This document shows, one piece after another, positions 16,767 through 25,248 of a DNA stretch of 64,000 bases (the first letter of the stretch is position 1; each line of letters starts with the position of its first letter). Both the position numbers and the translations under genes were made by a program. Source of the DNA: Streptomyces sp. LBL (GTDB lineage Bacteria; Actinomycetota; Actinomycetes; Streptomycetales; Streptomycetaceae); contig NZ_JARXYX010000003.1 of NCBI RefSeq assembly GCF_029893585.1, positions 62,001-126,000 of the forward strand. Reading direction: 5' to 3'. The notes below the pieces were generated by a model. It did no database searches and had not been told where the DNA came from. It was given only the letters and a program-made list of their open reading frames with translations.

Positions 16767-18485
16767 CTACGGCTTCCGCGTCGGCGCCCGCCACACCAGC
16801 GTCGTACCGCCGCCCTCGGGCTTCCCCAGTTCCAGTCGGCCGCCCAACTGCTCCGCGCGCTCCGCCATATTGCGCAGACCGCTGCGGTGGCCGTCGTCCG
16901 GGATGCCCACACCGTTGTCCGTGACCGACAGCCGTACCTCCCGCCCGTCCGCGGCCAGGAGCACCTCGGCGCGGTCCGCACGGGCATGCCGGGCGACGTT
17001 GGTCAGGGCCTCGGAGAGCACCGCCACCACGTGGTCGGCGATCTCCTTCCGCACGTCGGTGTCCAGCAGGCCCTCCATCCGGACGCTGGGGGCGAAACCG
17101 AGGACCGGCGCGGCCTCCCCGACCACCCGTACGGCGCGGTCCCGCAGTCCGGCCTCCCCGGCGCCCTCACGGGTACGGAGGCCGAAGATCGTCGACCTGA
17201 TGATCTTGATGGTCTCGTCGAGGTCGTCGACCGCACGCACCACGCGTTCGGAGGCCTCCTCGTGGTCGATGAAACGGCCCGCGCTCTGCAGCGTCATGCC
17301 GGTGGCGAACAGCCGCTGGATCGCCAGGTCGTGCAGGTCCCGCGCGATACGGTCACGATCCTTGAGCACCGCGACCTCCTCGGCGTCCTGGCGTCGCTCC
17401 GCCAGCTCCATCGCGACGGCGGCCTGCGCGGCGAAGGCCTGGAGGGTCTCGGTCTCCGTCGCCGAGAACACCGGCCGGCCGGTGTCTCGCGCCAGCAGGA
17501 CCACGCCACGCGCACCCGCCTCGCCCGTGCCGATCGGCACGGCCACAGCGGGGCCGAGTCCCCCGAAACGCGGAGGCTCCAGCGAGATGCGTTCGTCGTG
17601 GGCGACATCGGCGCTGGTGACCGGGGCCGCACCGGAGAAGGCCAGCCCCATCAGGCTCCGGTCCATCGACAGTACGAGCCCCCGGTGTGCCTCGGCGTCC
17701 GTCCCGACGGCGATCTCCACGGCGAGTGCCCCGGCGTCCGCCATGGGCAGCGCGACCGCCGCCAGGGCGGATCCGGTGATCTCGCGGGCCCGCTCGGCGA
17801 TCAGAGCGAGGAACTCGGCGCGATCACCTCCGGACATCAGGTTGTGGGTGATGTCCGCGTTCGCCCGCAGCCAGCGTTCCCGCAGCCGGGACTCCTCGTA
17901 CAGCCGGGCGTTGTCGATGGCGACTCCGGCCGCCACGGCCAGTGTGAGGGTGACCGAGACGTCCTCCTCCTCGAACTGGGCGCCGCCTCGCTTCTCGGTC
18001 AGGTACAGATTGCCGAAGACCTGGCCGCGCACCCGGATGGGGACACCGAGGAAGGTGTTCATGGGCGGGTGGTGCGCCGGGAAGCCGTACGAGGCCGGAT
18101 GCTGGGAGATCTTCGCCAGGCGCAACGGCTCGGGATGACGGATCAGCTCCCCCAGGATGCCGTGGCCCTCCGGATAGGGGCCGATCCGGTCGATCTGCTC
18201 CTCGCTGACCCCGACCGTGTGGAAGGCCGACAGCCGCCTGCCGTCCGGGCCGATCACGCCGAGTGCCGCGTACTCCGCGTCGACGAGCACCGCGGCGGCC
18301 TCCACGATGCTGTGCAGTGCCTGCTCCAGATCCAGCTCCCTGCCGACTGACAGCAGCGCCTCCAGCAGGCTGTGCACGCGGTCGCGGGTGCCACGGGCGG
18401 CGTCCAGCCGCGCCTGCAGTTCCTCCAACAGCTCGTCCAGCCGCAAGTGAGGCAGTCTCACGCGAGCCTCCTCGGGGCTTTCCAC
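16767..18485 (-). CDS. DevS/OsdK-type GAF-GAF sensor histidine kinase
   Basis: 572 residues from GTG 18485 (GGAGGA 7 nt upstream); the frame extends to 18542. GAF-A lies at about 40-190 and contains SQHPASYGFPAHHPPMNTFLG. The second His of HHPPM (about residue 139) matches the proximal haem ligand of mycobacterial DosS/DosT. GAF-B lies at about 215-365. The HisKA_3 motif RIARDLHDLAIQRLFATGM puts the phosphorylated His at about 385. The ATPase has ALTNVARHARA, VTDNGVGIP and SGLRNMAERA. It probably senses oxygen, NO or redox through haem. Its usual partner, a LuxR-type response regulator (DevR/OsdR), is not in the window. Confidence 0.93.
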   Translation of the reverse strand: MESPEEARVRLPHLRLDELLEELQARLDAARGTRDRVHSLLEALLSVGRELDLEQALHSIVEAAAVLVDAEYAALGVIGPDGRRLSAFHTVGVSEEQIDRIGPYPEGHGILGELIRHPEPLRLAKISQHPASYGFPAHHPPMNTFLGVPIRVRGQVFGNLYLTEKRGGAQFEEEDVSVTLTLAVAAGVAIDNARLYEESRLRERWLRANADITHNLMSGGDRAEFLALIAERAREITGSALAAVALPMADAGALAVEIAVGTDAEAHRGLVLSMDRSLMGLAFSGAAPVTSADVAHDERISLEPPRFGGLGPAVAVPIGTGEAGARGVVLLARDTGRPVFSATETETLQAFAAQAAVAMELAERRQDAEEVAVLKDRDRIARDLHDLAIQRLFATGMTLQSAGRFIDHEEASERVVRAVDDLDETIKIIRSTIFGLRTREGAGEAGLRDRAVRVVGEAAPVLGFAPSVRMEGLLDTDVRKEIADHVVAVLSEALTNVARHARADRAEVLLAADGREVRLSVTDNGVGIPDDGHRSGLRNMAERAEQLGGRLELGKPEGGGTTLVWRAPTRKP

Positions 18486-18626
18486 CCTGCGCTCCTCCAG
18501 GCCCTCAGGGGACGAACGCCCACCAATCCGGTCATGTGCCACGGTAACGGCCAGGCAGCGGGTGCGACAGCGTATGGAGCCGAGCGACCGGGAGAGGACG
18601 GATCTGCTGAAGGAACGATGGACGAT

Positions 18627-19067
18627 TCAGGAAGGGAGGTGCACGCCGTACAGAGTGCGTCCGCCGACGAGTTCGCGCCCGGTGACCAGTTCCGGGTCGA
18701 TGCGTACGAAGACCTCCTGCGGTGCCGGCGCCCAGGAACGCGGCCCGGTCCGCAGCAGCCGTGCGTGCTCGGCGGGGTCGGTCACGAGGGTGGCCGCTCC
18801 CATGACCACGACGCTCCACCCGGAGTGGGTGACGGCGTCCACCTCGTCGGCCTCGAAGGCCACCACTGCTCCGTCGATCGCGCTCACCAGTTCCGAAGAG
18901 GCCGAGGTGCGCACCAGCACCGCGCCGTCGCGGTCTCGGCGGAAGTCGACCGGGAGGACGGCGGGCAACGCCTGCCGCGTGTACACGATGCGCCCCACAG
19001 GCACCGTGGCCAGCAGATCCAGGCACTCCTGCCGGTCGAGTTCGCGGAATCCGTCGTTGGCGTACAT
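18627..19067 (-). CDS. PPOX-fold (pyridoxamine-oxidase-like) flavin-binding protein
   Basis: 146-residue split-barrel protein from ATG 19067. LDRQECLDLLATVPVGRIVYTRQALPAV at the N-terminus, DRDGAVLVRTSASS, and WSVVVMGAATLVTDPAE match the pyridoxamine-5'-phosphate-oxidase-like superfamily, which binds FMN or F420. Members of this type occur in DosR-like regulons. It lies between the kinase and the alcohol dehydrogenase, all on the minus strand. The 141-bp spacer before the kinase start suggests its own or a shared transcript. Confidence 0.88.
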   Translation of the reverse strand: MYANDGFRELDRQECLDLLATVPVGRIVYTRQALPAVLPVDFRRDRDGAVLVRTSASSELVSAIDGAVVAFEADEVDAVTHSGWSVVVMGAATLVTDPAEHARLLRTGPRSWAPAPQEVFVRIDPELVTGRELVGGRTLYGVHLPS

Positions 19068-19167
19068 ATGCCATCTCGTCTCTCACCGGCACCGGACACA
19101 GCCGTCCTGCACTGGTCGTCGCGTCGACAACAACTCGGCGCACCTGTGTCCACGAGCGGCCGTGACC

Positions 19168-19230
19168 CGTCTCGTCCGCTTGTCAGGCCGCTTGTCAGGC
19201 CGCCCGTCAAGCCGCTCGTCAGGCCGCCCG
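19168..19230 (-). repeat. 12-bp tandem repeats seeded by the alcohol dehydrogenase 3' end
   Basis: The gene ends ...GTCCGGGCGGCCTGA, and beyond the stop come further copies of the same 12-bp word (GGCGGCCTGACG and variants such as AGCGGCTTGACG and AGCGGCCTGACA), about four in all. Each copy repeats the stop codon. It looks like stepwise slippage duplication of the gene's last bases. Confidence 0.6.
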
Positions 19231-20289
19231 GACGGCGACCTCCTCGTGCGATGGTCCGCCGAGCACCACCTTGAGAGCGCCGGTGTCGGCGGCCCGGGCG
19301 AAGACGTCGTACGCCTCCTCCATGCGCTCCAGCGGGAAGGTGTGGGTGACCAGCTGCGCGGTGGGCAGCCGGCCGGCGGTGGCCATGCGTAGCAGGGTGG
19401 GCGTGGAGTGGGTGTCCACGAGGCCGGTGGTGATGGTCACGTTCTTGATCCACAGGTCTTCGAGGTGCAGCGTGGCGGGCTTGCCGTGGACGCCGACGTT
19501 GGCGACGTGACCGCCCGGCCGCACCATGCGCGTGCACAGTTCGAAGCTCTCCGGCAACCCGACCGCCTCGATGACCACGTCCGCGCCGAGACCGTCGGTG
19601 AGATCGTCGACCAGTTGTTCGGGGTCCTCGCGAGCGTCGGCCACGGCGTCGGCGCCGAGCCGCTTGGCTGCCTCCAGCCGGGAGGCGGCCAGGTCGACGG
19701 CGACGATCCGCTCGGGCGCGAACAGGCGTGCCGTGGCGATCGCCGCGAGTCCGATGGGACCGGCTCCGACGACGGCGACGGTGTCGCCCGGACGTACCTG
19801 CCCGTTGAGGACGCCCACCTCGTAGGAGGTCGGGAAGATGTCCGCCAGCAGGACGGCGTCCTTGCTCTCCACCGCGCCGGGCAGGGCGTGCACGGACAGG
19901 TCGGCGTAGGGGACACGGACGTACTCGGCCTGGGTGCCGTCGATCAGGTGGCCCAGGATCCAGCCCCCACCGCCCCGGCACTGGCCGTAGCTCCCCTCGC
20001 GGCAGTAGCGGCAGCGTCCGCAGGGGCTGATGCAGGAGACCAGCACGCGGTCGCCCGGACGTACGGTCCGGACGTCGCCGCCGACCTCCACGATCTCGCC
20101 GACGGCCTCGTGCCCCAGGACCGTGCCGGGGCGTACCTCGGGGACGTCGCCCCTGAGGATGTGCAGGTCCGTGCCGCAGATGGTGACGGCGACAATTCGC
20201 ACGATGGCGTCGGTCGGCTCTTTGACGGCAGGATCGGGGACCTCCTCCCAGGCGGACTGCCCGGGGCCGTGGAAGACGAAGCCTTTCAT
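19219..20289 (-). CDS. zinc-dependent alcohol dehydrogenase (MDR family)
   Basis: 356 residues from ATG 20289, behind GGGGGGAGGAG. Catalytic zinc ligands are visible as Cys38 (TICGTDLHILRG) and His60-Glu61 (VLGHEAVGE). Structural-zinc cysteines are at 90, 93, 96 and 104 (SPCGRCRYCREGSYGQC). The nucleotide-binding motif is VVGAGPIGLAA, followed by an acidic residue in VAVDL, which suggests NAD(H). The fold and the ILGHLIDGTQAEYVRVP segment match the alcohol/threonine dehydrogenase-like enzymes found in hypoxia clusters, where they re-oxidise NADH. A 20-bp direct repeat lies just upstream of its ribosome site. Confidence 0.92.
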   Translation of the reverse strand: MKGFVFHGPGQSAWEEVPDPAVKEPTDAIVRIVAVTICGTDLHILRGDVPEVRPGTVLGHEAVGEIVEVGGDVRTVRPGDRVLVSCISPCGRCRYCREGSYGQCRGGGGWILGHLIDGTQAEYVRVPYADLSVHALPGAVESKDAVLLADIFPTSYEVGVLNGQVRPGDTVAVVGAGPIGLAAIATARLFAPERIVAVDLAASRLEAAKRLGADAVADAREDPEQLVDDLTDGLGADVVIEAVGLPESFELCTRMVRPGGHVANVGVHGKPATLHLEDLWIKNVTITTGLVDTHSTPTLLRMATAGRLPTAQLVTHTFPLERMEEAYDVFARAADTGALKVVLGGPSHEEVAVRAA

Positions 20290-20614
20290 GACGCTCCTCC
20301 CCCCTCCTTTTTTGAGTACCGGGATTTACTTACGAGTACCGGGATTACTTACCGGGCGGTCGGCGAGCACGGCGCGGTGCCGGCGGACGAACCGCCGTGC
20401 GTCGCCTGCGCTTGTTCATCGGTACGCGGACGGGCGTCGGCCACGGCGATCTCGCTCCTCCATGGGCTTCCGACACCCCGATCGTGCGGCGGGGCGGAGG
20501 AGGATCCCATGGGCTGTACGGGGGACACCCCGGGGCCGGTCGGCCCCTCTGTGACCGCCGAGCGGCCCCGCTTTCGCCGGTCCGGACAGGTCTCGCCGCA
20601 GCTGCCCTCCGGCC
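20290..20614. other. spacer upstream of the alcohol dehydrogenase
   Basis: No gene is recognised. The left end holds the duplicated GAGTACCGGGATTTACTTAC element, described separately. The rest is GC-rich sequence without family features. Confidence 0.4.
20314..20352 (-). promoter_or_regulatory. 20-bp direct repeat in the alcohol dehydrogenase leader
   Basis: GAGTACCGGGATTTACTTAC (20314-20333) is followed directly by a second copy lacking one T (20334-20352). The repeat lies 25 to 63 bp before the start codon, unusually AT-rich for this genome. It could be a paired operator or part of the promoter. No known consensus was recognised. Confidence 0.45.
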
Positions 20615-20744
20615 CGGCCAGAGGGTCGGCGGCCCGCCGATGCGCGTCCAGGGTGCGCAGGTCTTCCTCGGTCAGTACGGTGGCGTTCTGGTGTTCGGCC
20701 CCGGACGTGGGTGGGACTTCGGAAGTCGTCGGCGTTGAGGTCAT
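20615..20744 (-). pseudogene. possible phosphoketolase N-terminal stub
   Basis: A frame starting ATG 20744 encodes VLTEEDLRTLDAHRRAADPL at residues 23-42. This resembles the conserved start of bacterial phosphoketolases (LxxLDAxWRAANYLSVGQIYL). After that the similarity stops at once and the frame becomes composition noise. Phosphoketolase genes are often found among actinomycete stress/hypoxia genes next to PPK2 and SulP, as here. About 95 percent of the gene would be missing. The stretch is short, so chance cannot be excluded. Confidence 0.4.
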
Positions 20745-20761
20745 CGGGCGGTGGAGGCGGC

Positions 20762-21565
20762 ATGGCCGACAAGAAGGCGGTGGCGCTGCCGCGCAAGACG
20801 TACGAGAAGGAACTGCTGCGGCTGCAGACGGAGTTGGTGAAGCTGCAGGAGTGGGTGCGGACGACGGGGACCCGGCTGGTGGTGATCTTCGAGGGGCGGG
20901 ACGCGGCGGGCAAGGGCGGGACGATCAAGCGGGTCTCCGAGCACCTCAACCCCCGTGTGGCCAGGATCGCGGCGCTCCCGACGCCGACCGAGCGCGAGCG
21001 CAGCCAGTGGTACTTCCAGCGGTACGTGGAGCATCTGCCGGCGGCCGGGGAGATCGTGCTGTTCGACCGGTCCTGGTACAACCGGGCCGGGGTCGAGCAC
21101 GTGATGGGCTTCTGCACGAAGGAGGAACACCAGCTCTTCCTCCGCCAGTGCCCGATCTTCGAACGCATGCTGGTCGAGGCCGGGGTACTGCTGCGCAAGT
21201 ACTGGTTCTCGGTGAGCGACACCGAACAGCAGGAGCGCTTCCGGCGCCGTCTGGAGGACCCCCTGCGGCGCTGGAAGCTCTCGCCGATGGACCTGGAGTC
21301 GATCACCCACTGGGAGGCGTACTCCCGGGCCAAGGACGAGATGCTGGTGCACACCGACATCTCCGAGGCGCCCTGGTACGTCGTCGAGAGCGACGACAAG
21401 CGCCGGGCGCGGCTGAACATGATCGCTCATCTGCTGTCGTCCGTGCCCTACCACGAGGTGCCGCCGCCGGTGCTGGAGCTGCCGGAACGGCCTCTGTCGA
21501 CCGGCTACCAGCGCTCGCCGCGGGATCTGCAGACCTACGTCCCCGACCACGCCGCGAGCCTCTGA
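20762..21565 (+). CDS. ppk2: polyphosphate kinase 2 (PPK2 class I)
   Basis: 267 residues from ATG 20762, behind GGAGG. Walker A is GRDAAGKGGTIKR. Walker B and the lid region are seen as FDRSWYNRAGVEHVMGF, with the PPK2-typical RSQWYFQRYVEHLP and ESITHWEAYSRAKDEML between and after. PPK2 uses polyphosphate to phosphorylate nucleoside diphosphates (or AMP), making NTPs when respiration fails. This fits the stress/hypoxia neighbourhood. The length is typical of one-domain PPK2. Tandem repeats begin 11 bp after the stop. Confidence 0.93.
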   Translation: MADKKAVALPRKTYEKELLRLQTELVKLQEWVRTTGTRLVVIFEGRDAAGKGGTIKRVSEHLNPRVARIAALPTPTERERSQWYFQRYVEHLPAAGEIVLFDRSWYNRAGVEHVMGFCTKEEHQLFLRQCPIFERMLVEAGVLLRKYWFSVSDTEQQERFRRRLEDPLRRWKLSPMDLESITHWEAYSRAKDEMLVHTDISEAPWYVVESDDKRRARLNMIAHLLSSVPYHEVPPPVLELPERPLSTGYQRSPRDLQTYVPDHAASL

Positions 21566-21576
21566 GCGCCGGTCAC

Positions 21577-21659
21577 CTCTCCCACCCGACGGATACCGCC
21601 GACCGCCTCTCCCACCCGACGGATACCGCCGACCGCCTCTCCCACCCGACGGATACCGA
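21577..21659 (+). repeat. 30-bp tandem repeat, 2.8 copies
   Basis: The unit begins CTCTCCCACCCGACGGATAC and is repeated exactly at 21577, 21607 and 21637 (last copy partial), just after the PPK2 stop. The copies are essentially identical, which implies recent expansion. No coding role. Confidence 0.85.
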
Positions 21660-21681
21660 AGGCCCGCGGCCACGTGGACGA

Positions 21682-21759
21682 ACGGCCCTGTTCGCAGAGG
21701 GCCACCGGGCGGGTGCAGCCCTGTTCGCAGAGGGCCGTCGACCCAGTTCCCAGAGGGCC
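21682..21759 (+). repeat. three copies of a GGCCCTGTTCGCAGAGGGCC hairpin
   Basis: CCCTGTTCGCAGAGGGCC occurs at about 21685 and 21719, with a diverged copy at 21742. Each copy can fold as GGCCCT/AGGGCC around an 8-nt loop. They lie between PPK2 and the SulP gene on the same strand and may act as terminators or simply be expanded hairpins. Confidence 0.6.
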
Positions 21760-21850
21760 CTCGGACCGGGTGCGGGCCGCCGGGCGCACAGCCTCTCGCC
21801 GTAGTTCTCGCGGCCGGTAGATCATGAGGGCAGACGACGGAAGGCGGCAC

Positions 21851-23578
21851 ATGTCCCAGGGCTCGGGCAGACACGTCCCGGTGTGGCGCCGACTGGTACC
21901 CGGTCTCGTCGCGCTCCTCGGCTACCGGCGCGCGTGGCTCACGGGTGACCTGCTCGCCGGGGTGACCGTGGCCGCGTACCTGGTGCCGCAGGTCATGGCC
22001 TACGCGGGGGTGGCCGGGCTGCCGCCGGTCACCGGTCTGTGGGCGATCCTCCCGGCCCTCGCGATGTACGCCCTGTTCGGTTCCTCACGGCTGCTGTCGG
22101 TCGGCCCCGAGTCCACGACCGCCCTCATGACGGCCGCCGTCATCGCCCCGCTCGCCGCCGGGGACGCCGGGCGCTACGCGTCCCTGGCGGCCGCCCTCGC
22201 GGTCACGGTCGGGCTGCTCTGCCTGGTCGCCCGGGCGACGCGGCTCGGCTTCCTCGCGGACCTGCTGTCCCGCCCCGTCCTGATCGGCTATCTCGCGGGC
22301 GTGGCCCTCATCATGATGGTGGACCAGTTGCCCAAGCTCACCGGGGTGCGGACGACGGGCACCCAGTTCTTCCGCCAGCTGTGGTCGTTCCTCGCCCACC
22401 TGCCCGAAGCGGACCCGGCGACCGTCGTCTTCTCCGCCGTCATTCTCGTGTTCCTCTTCGTGACGGTCCGCTACGCCCGCGTCGTGCCCGGCCCGCTGGT
22501 CGCCTTCGTCCTCGCGACCGCCGCCGTCGTGGTCCTCGACCTGGACGGGCGGTACGGGATCAAGGTGATCGGCGAGGTCCCGGCCGGGCTGCCGAACCTC
22601 GCCGCCCCGGACCTGAGCGAGCTGCCCCACCTCGTCCTGCCCGCGCTCGGCGTGCTGCTGGTCGCCTACACCGACTTCATCCTCACCGCACGGGCGTTCA
22701 CCGGCCACGGCGACGAAGGTCCGGGGGGCGAAGGTCCCGGGCTCGACGCCAACCAGGAGTTCCTCGCCCTGGGCGCCGCCAACCTCGGCGCCGGAGCACT
22801 GCACGGCTTCCCGGTGAGCGGCAGCGCCAGCCGCACCGCCCTCGCCTCCTCGGCGGGCGCCCGCAGCCAGGCGTACTCCCTGGTGGCCGGGGCGGTGGTG
22901 CTCGCGGTGCTGCTCTTCCTCAGTCCGTTGCTGGCGCGCACGCCCTCCGCCGTGCTCGGCGCGCTGGTCGTCTACGCCGCGGTCCGCATGATCGACCTCG
23001 CCGGCTTCCGCCGGCTGGCATCCTTCCGCCGCCGGGAACTGCTCCTCGCGCTCGGCTGCCTCGTCGGGGTGCTCGCCCTGGACATCCTGTACGGGGTGAT
23101 CGTGGCCGTCGGTCTGTCGGTGGCCGAACTGCTGGCCCGGGTGGCACGTCCGCACGACGCCGTCGAGGGCCTGGTCCCCGGGATGGCCGGCATGCACGAC
23201 GTCGACGACTACCCGCAGGCCCGGACGATCCCCGGGCTGCTGGTCTACCGCTACGACTCGCCACTGTTCTTCGCCAACGCGGAGGACTTCCGGCGCCGCG
23301 CCCTGGCCGCCGTCGACGAGCAGTCCGATCCCGTGCGCTGGTTCGTCCTGAACACCGAAGCCAATGTCGAGGTCGACATCACCGCCCTCGACGCGGTCGA
23401 CGAGGTGCGCCGCGAACTGACCCGCCGCGGCGTCGTGTTCGCCCTCGCCCGGGTGAAGCAGGAACTGCTGAACGACCTGGAGGCGTACGGCCTTGCGCAG
23501 ACGGTCGGCACGGAGCGGACGTTCCCGACGCTCCCGACCGCCGTGGCCGCGTACCGCGCGTGGCTCGGCCGTCAGTAG
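21851..23578 (+). CDS. SulP-family anion transporter with C-terminal STAS domain
   Basis: 575 residues from ATG 21851, behind GGAAGG; an ATG at 21824 is in frame but lacks a ribosome site. About 10-14 hydrophobic segments cover residues 20-430, including the SulP signature region PQVMAYAGVAGLPPVTGLWA and the SVGPESTTALMTAA segment. A cytoplasmic STAS domain follows (LLVYRYDSPLFFANAEDFRRR ... WFVLNTEANVEVDITALDAVDEV). SulP proteins move sulfate, bicarbonate or organic anions across the membrane; the substrate cannot be told from sequence alone. The STAS Ser/Thr phosphorylation position appears as a DITALD-type loop. Confidence 0.92.
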   Translation: MSQGSGRHVPVWRRLVPGLVALLGYRRAWLTGDLLAGVTVAAYLVPQVMAYAGVAGLPPVTGLWAILPALAMYALFGSSRLLSVGPESTTALMTAAVIAPLAAGDAGRYASLAAALAVTVGLLCLVARATRLGFLADLLSRPVLIGYLAGVALIMMVDQLPKLTGVRTTGTQFFRQLWSFLAHLPEADPATVVFSAVILVFLFVTVRYARVVPGPLVAFVLATAAVVVLDLDGRYGIKVIGEVPAGLPNLAAPDLSELPHLVLPALGVLLVAYTDFILTARAFTGHGDEGPGGEGPGLDANQEFLALGAANLGAGALHGFPVSGSASRTALASSAGARSQAYSLVAGAVVLAVLLFLSPLLARTPSAVLGALVVYAAVRMIDLAGFRRLASFRRRELLLALGCLVGVLALDILYGVIVAVGLSVAELLARVARPHDAVEGLVPGMAGMHDVDDYPQARTIPGLLVYRYDSPLFFANAEDFRRRALAAVDEQSDPVRWFVLNTEANVEVDITALDAVDEVRRELTRRGVVFALARVKQELLNDLEAYGLAQTVGTERTFPTLPTAVAAYRAWLGRQ

Positions 23579-24115
23579 GGGACCGAGCCGACACGACGGA
23601 CTCGCGCCGGAGTGAGTCAGCGGCCTGCGCAGAACGGCCCCCGGAGCTTACGGCGCCACGCGTACGGCTCGCCGTGGCTCACGGCGCCCCGCGTACAGCT
23701 GGGCGCGCCCACGACGCCACGCGCGTACAGCTCGGCGGCGCTCACGGCGCCACGCGTACCGCCCCGGGGCCGCGGCCGGCGTCATCACGTACAGGATCGT
23801 CGACACCAGCTGAGACGGCACGTCGAAGGTGTCGCGCGTTGCACGGCCAGTGCCTCCGCCGCTCCGAAGCCGGGTGCGGCGAGGAAGCCATCACGTCCTG
23901 CGCCGCCCTTGTCCTCACCGTAGGAGTGAACAGGTGTCCGGGCCCGTGCCCGATGCGCTGTGCGCCAAGCTTTGCCATGGTTTGTCATGAGGCGGTCGCG
24001 GCACTCGGGTGACCCGCGAGTGTGTGCACCGCTTCCGAGGTGATCACTGCTGTGCGACATGTGCCGGTCCGGCACATGCGGACCCCCGGTACACGGGCGG
24101 AACAGAGGGTGGCCG
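23579..24115. other. 537-bp spacer with imperfect repeats and a palindrome
   Basis: From about 23649 to 23760 there are four degenerate copies of a unit near 30 bp containing ACGGCGCCACGCGTAC. From 23770 to 24000 a minus-strand frame (RDTFDVPSQLVSTILYVMTP ...) looks faintly protein-like but matches no family I know. A 10-bp-arm palindrome lies at 24058-24078. No RNA gene was recognised. Confidence 0.45.
24058..24078 (+). promoter_or_regulatory. perfect palindrome upstream of the YbdK-type gene
   Basis: CATGTGCCGG, one central T, then CCGGCACATG: 10-bp perfect arms, ending 37 bp before the ATG at 24116. The geometry is that of a dimeric regulator operator overlapping a promoter. The cognate factor is unknown. 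Confidence 0.5.
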
Positions 24116-25210
24116 ATGACGACGATCGGTGTGGAAGAGGAGTACCTGCTGCTGGACCCGGTCACGGGCCTGCCGGTCCCGCTGGCGGACAAAGTGCGCG
24201 CCGTGGCGGGCCTGGGGTCCTTCGCGACCGACCAGGAGGTGCAGTGCGAGCTGCTCCAGGCACAGGTCGAGGTGGCCACCCCGGTGTGCGGCACCCTGGA
24301 GGAGGTCGGAGGTCATCTGCTGCGGTTGCGGCACGCCGTAGGGTCCGCCGCCGAGGAGCACGGCTGCCTGATCGCGACCTGCGCGACACCGCCGCTGCGC
24401 CATCGTCACCCGGTCGCCGTCACCGACCAGGCTCGTTACCGGGCCATGCGTGCGCAGGCGCCTCAGCTGGTGGCGGAGCAACTGGTCAACGGCATGCACG
24501 TCCACGTCGCCGTGCCCAGCCGGGAGGCGGGTGTGCGGGTGATGAACCGGATCCGGGTGTGGCTGCCCACGCTGACGGCGATGTCGGCGAACTCCCCGAT
24601 GTGGGACGGCCACGACACCGGCTTCGCCAGCTGGCGCACCGTGCTCTTCGGCCGCTGGCCGGTCAGCGGCGTGCCTCCGGCCTTCCAGGGCGCCGCGGAC
24701 TACGACCGGCGGATACAACGGCTCCTGGACGGCGGCCTGATCGCGGACAGGGGGCAGTTGTACTGGCAGGCCCGCCTCTCGGAGCGGTATCCCACGATCG
24801 AGGTGCGGTGCCTGGACGTTCAGCTGCGGGTGGACGACGCGGTCATGTTCGCCGGGATCATCCGGGCCCTGGTGGAGACCGCCCTGGCGGAGGAGTCCGC
24901 GGGGGCCCCCGAGCCCGACTGCGCTCACGAACTGCTGCAGGCGGGCATGTGGTACGCGGCCCGGCACGGTCTGAGCGACACCTTGATCGGTCCCGAAGGC
25001 GACCCGAGCCGCGCCGGCGACGTGGTGGTCGCACTCCTGCGGCACATCGCCGTGGCGCTCGACGCGGCCGGCGACACCCGGCAGGTCACGGCCCTGGTCC
25101 ACCGGCTTCTGCAGGGCGGAACCGGCGCGGACCGCCAGCGCACCGCCCTCGCGCAGGGCGGACTTCGCGCAGTCACCGACCTGATCAGCTACGAGAGCAC
25201 CACGCCGTGA
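24116..25210 (+). CDS. YbdK-type carboxylate-amine ligase (GCS2 family)
   Basis: 364 residues from ATG 24116. Family motifs are [16 protein letters not shown] at the N-terminus, [21 protein letters not shown] in the active site, and [23 protein letters not shown]. These define the glutamate-cysteine ligase 2 (GCS2/YbdK) family, which joins an amino acid carboxylate to an amine using ATP. Some actinomycete members act in thiol or gamma-glutamyl chemistry, but many have unknown substrates. It is the right-hand end of the stress cluster and precedes decayed DNA. Length is normal, with no sign of damage. Confidence 0.9.
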   Translation: MTTIGVEEEYLLLDPVTGLPVPLADKVRAVAGLGSFATDQEVQCELLQAQVEVATPVCGTLEEVGGHLLRLRHAVGSAAEEHGCLIATCATPPLRHRHPVAVTDQARYRAMRAQAPQLVAEQLVNGMHVHVAVPSREAGVRVMNRIRVWLPTLTAMSANSPMWDGHDTGFASWRTVLFGRWPVSGVPPAFQGAADYDRRIQRLLDGGLIADRGQLYWQARLSERYPTIEVRCLDVQLRVDDAVMFAGIIRALVETALAEESAGAPEPDCAHELLQAGMWYAARHGLSDTLIGPEGDPSRAGDVVVALLRHIAVALDAAGDTRQVTALVHRLLQGGTGADRQRTALAQGGLRAVTDLISYESTTP

Positions 25211-25248
25211 CACACCACGCCGTGCCGCACCACGCCCGAAGCCGCACC

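Noticed and set aside
22039..24012. 657-codon plus-strand ORF overlapping the SulP gene in another frame
   Set aside because: Almost wholly Arg/Pro/Gly; the SulP frame has all the membrane segments and a ribosome site.
23742..24294. Minus-strand frames with RDTFDVPSQLVSTILYVMTP
   Set aside because: Faintly protein-like, but no start context and no family match; part lies opposite the YbdK-type gene. Left as spacer.
25211..25248. Extension of the YbdK-type gene into CACCACGCCGTG repeats
   Set aside because: The stop TGA at 25208-25210 is clear; the short CACCACGCCG duplication follows it and adds nothing to the protein.
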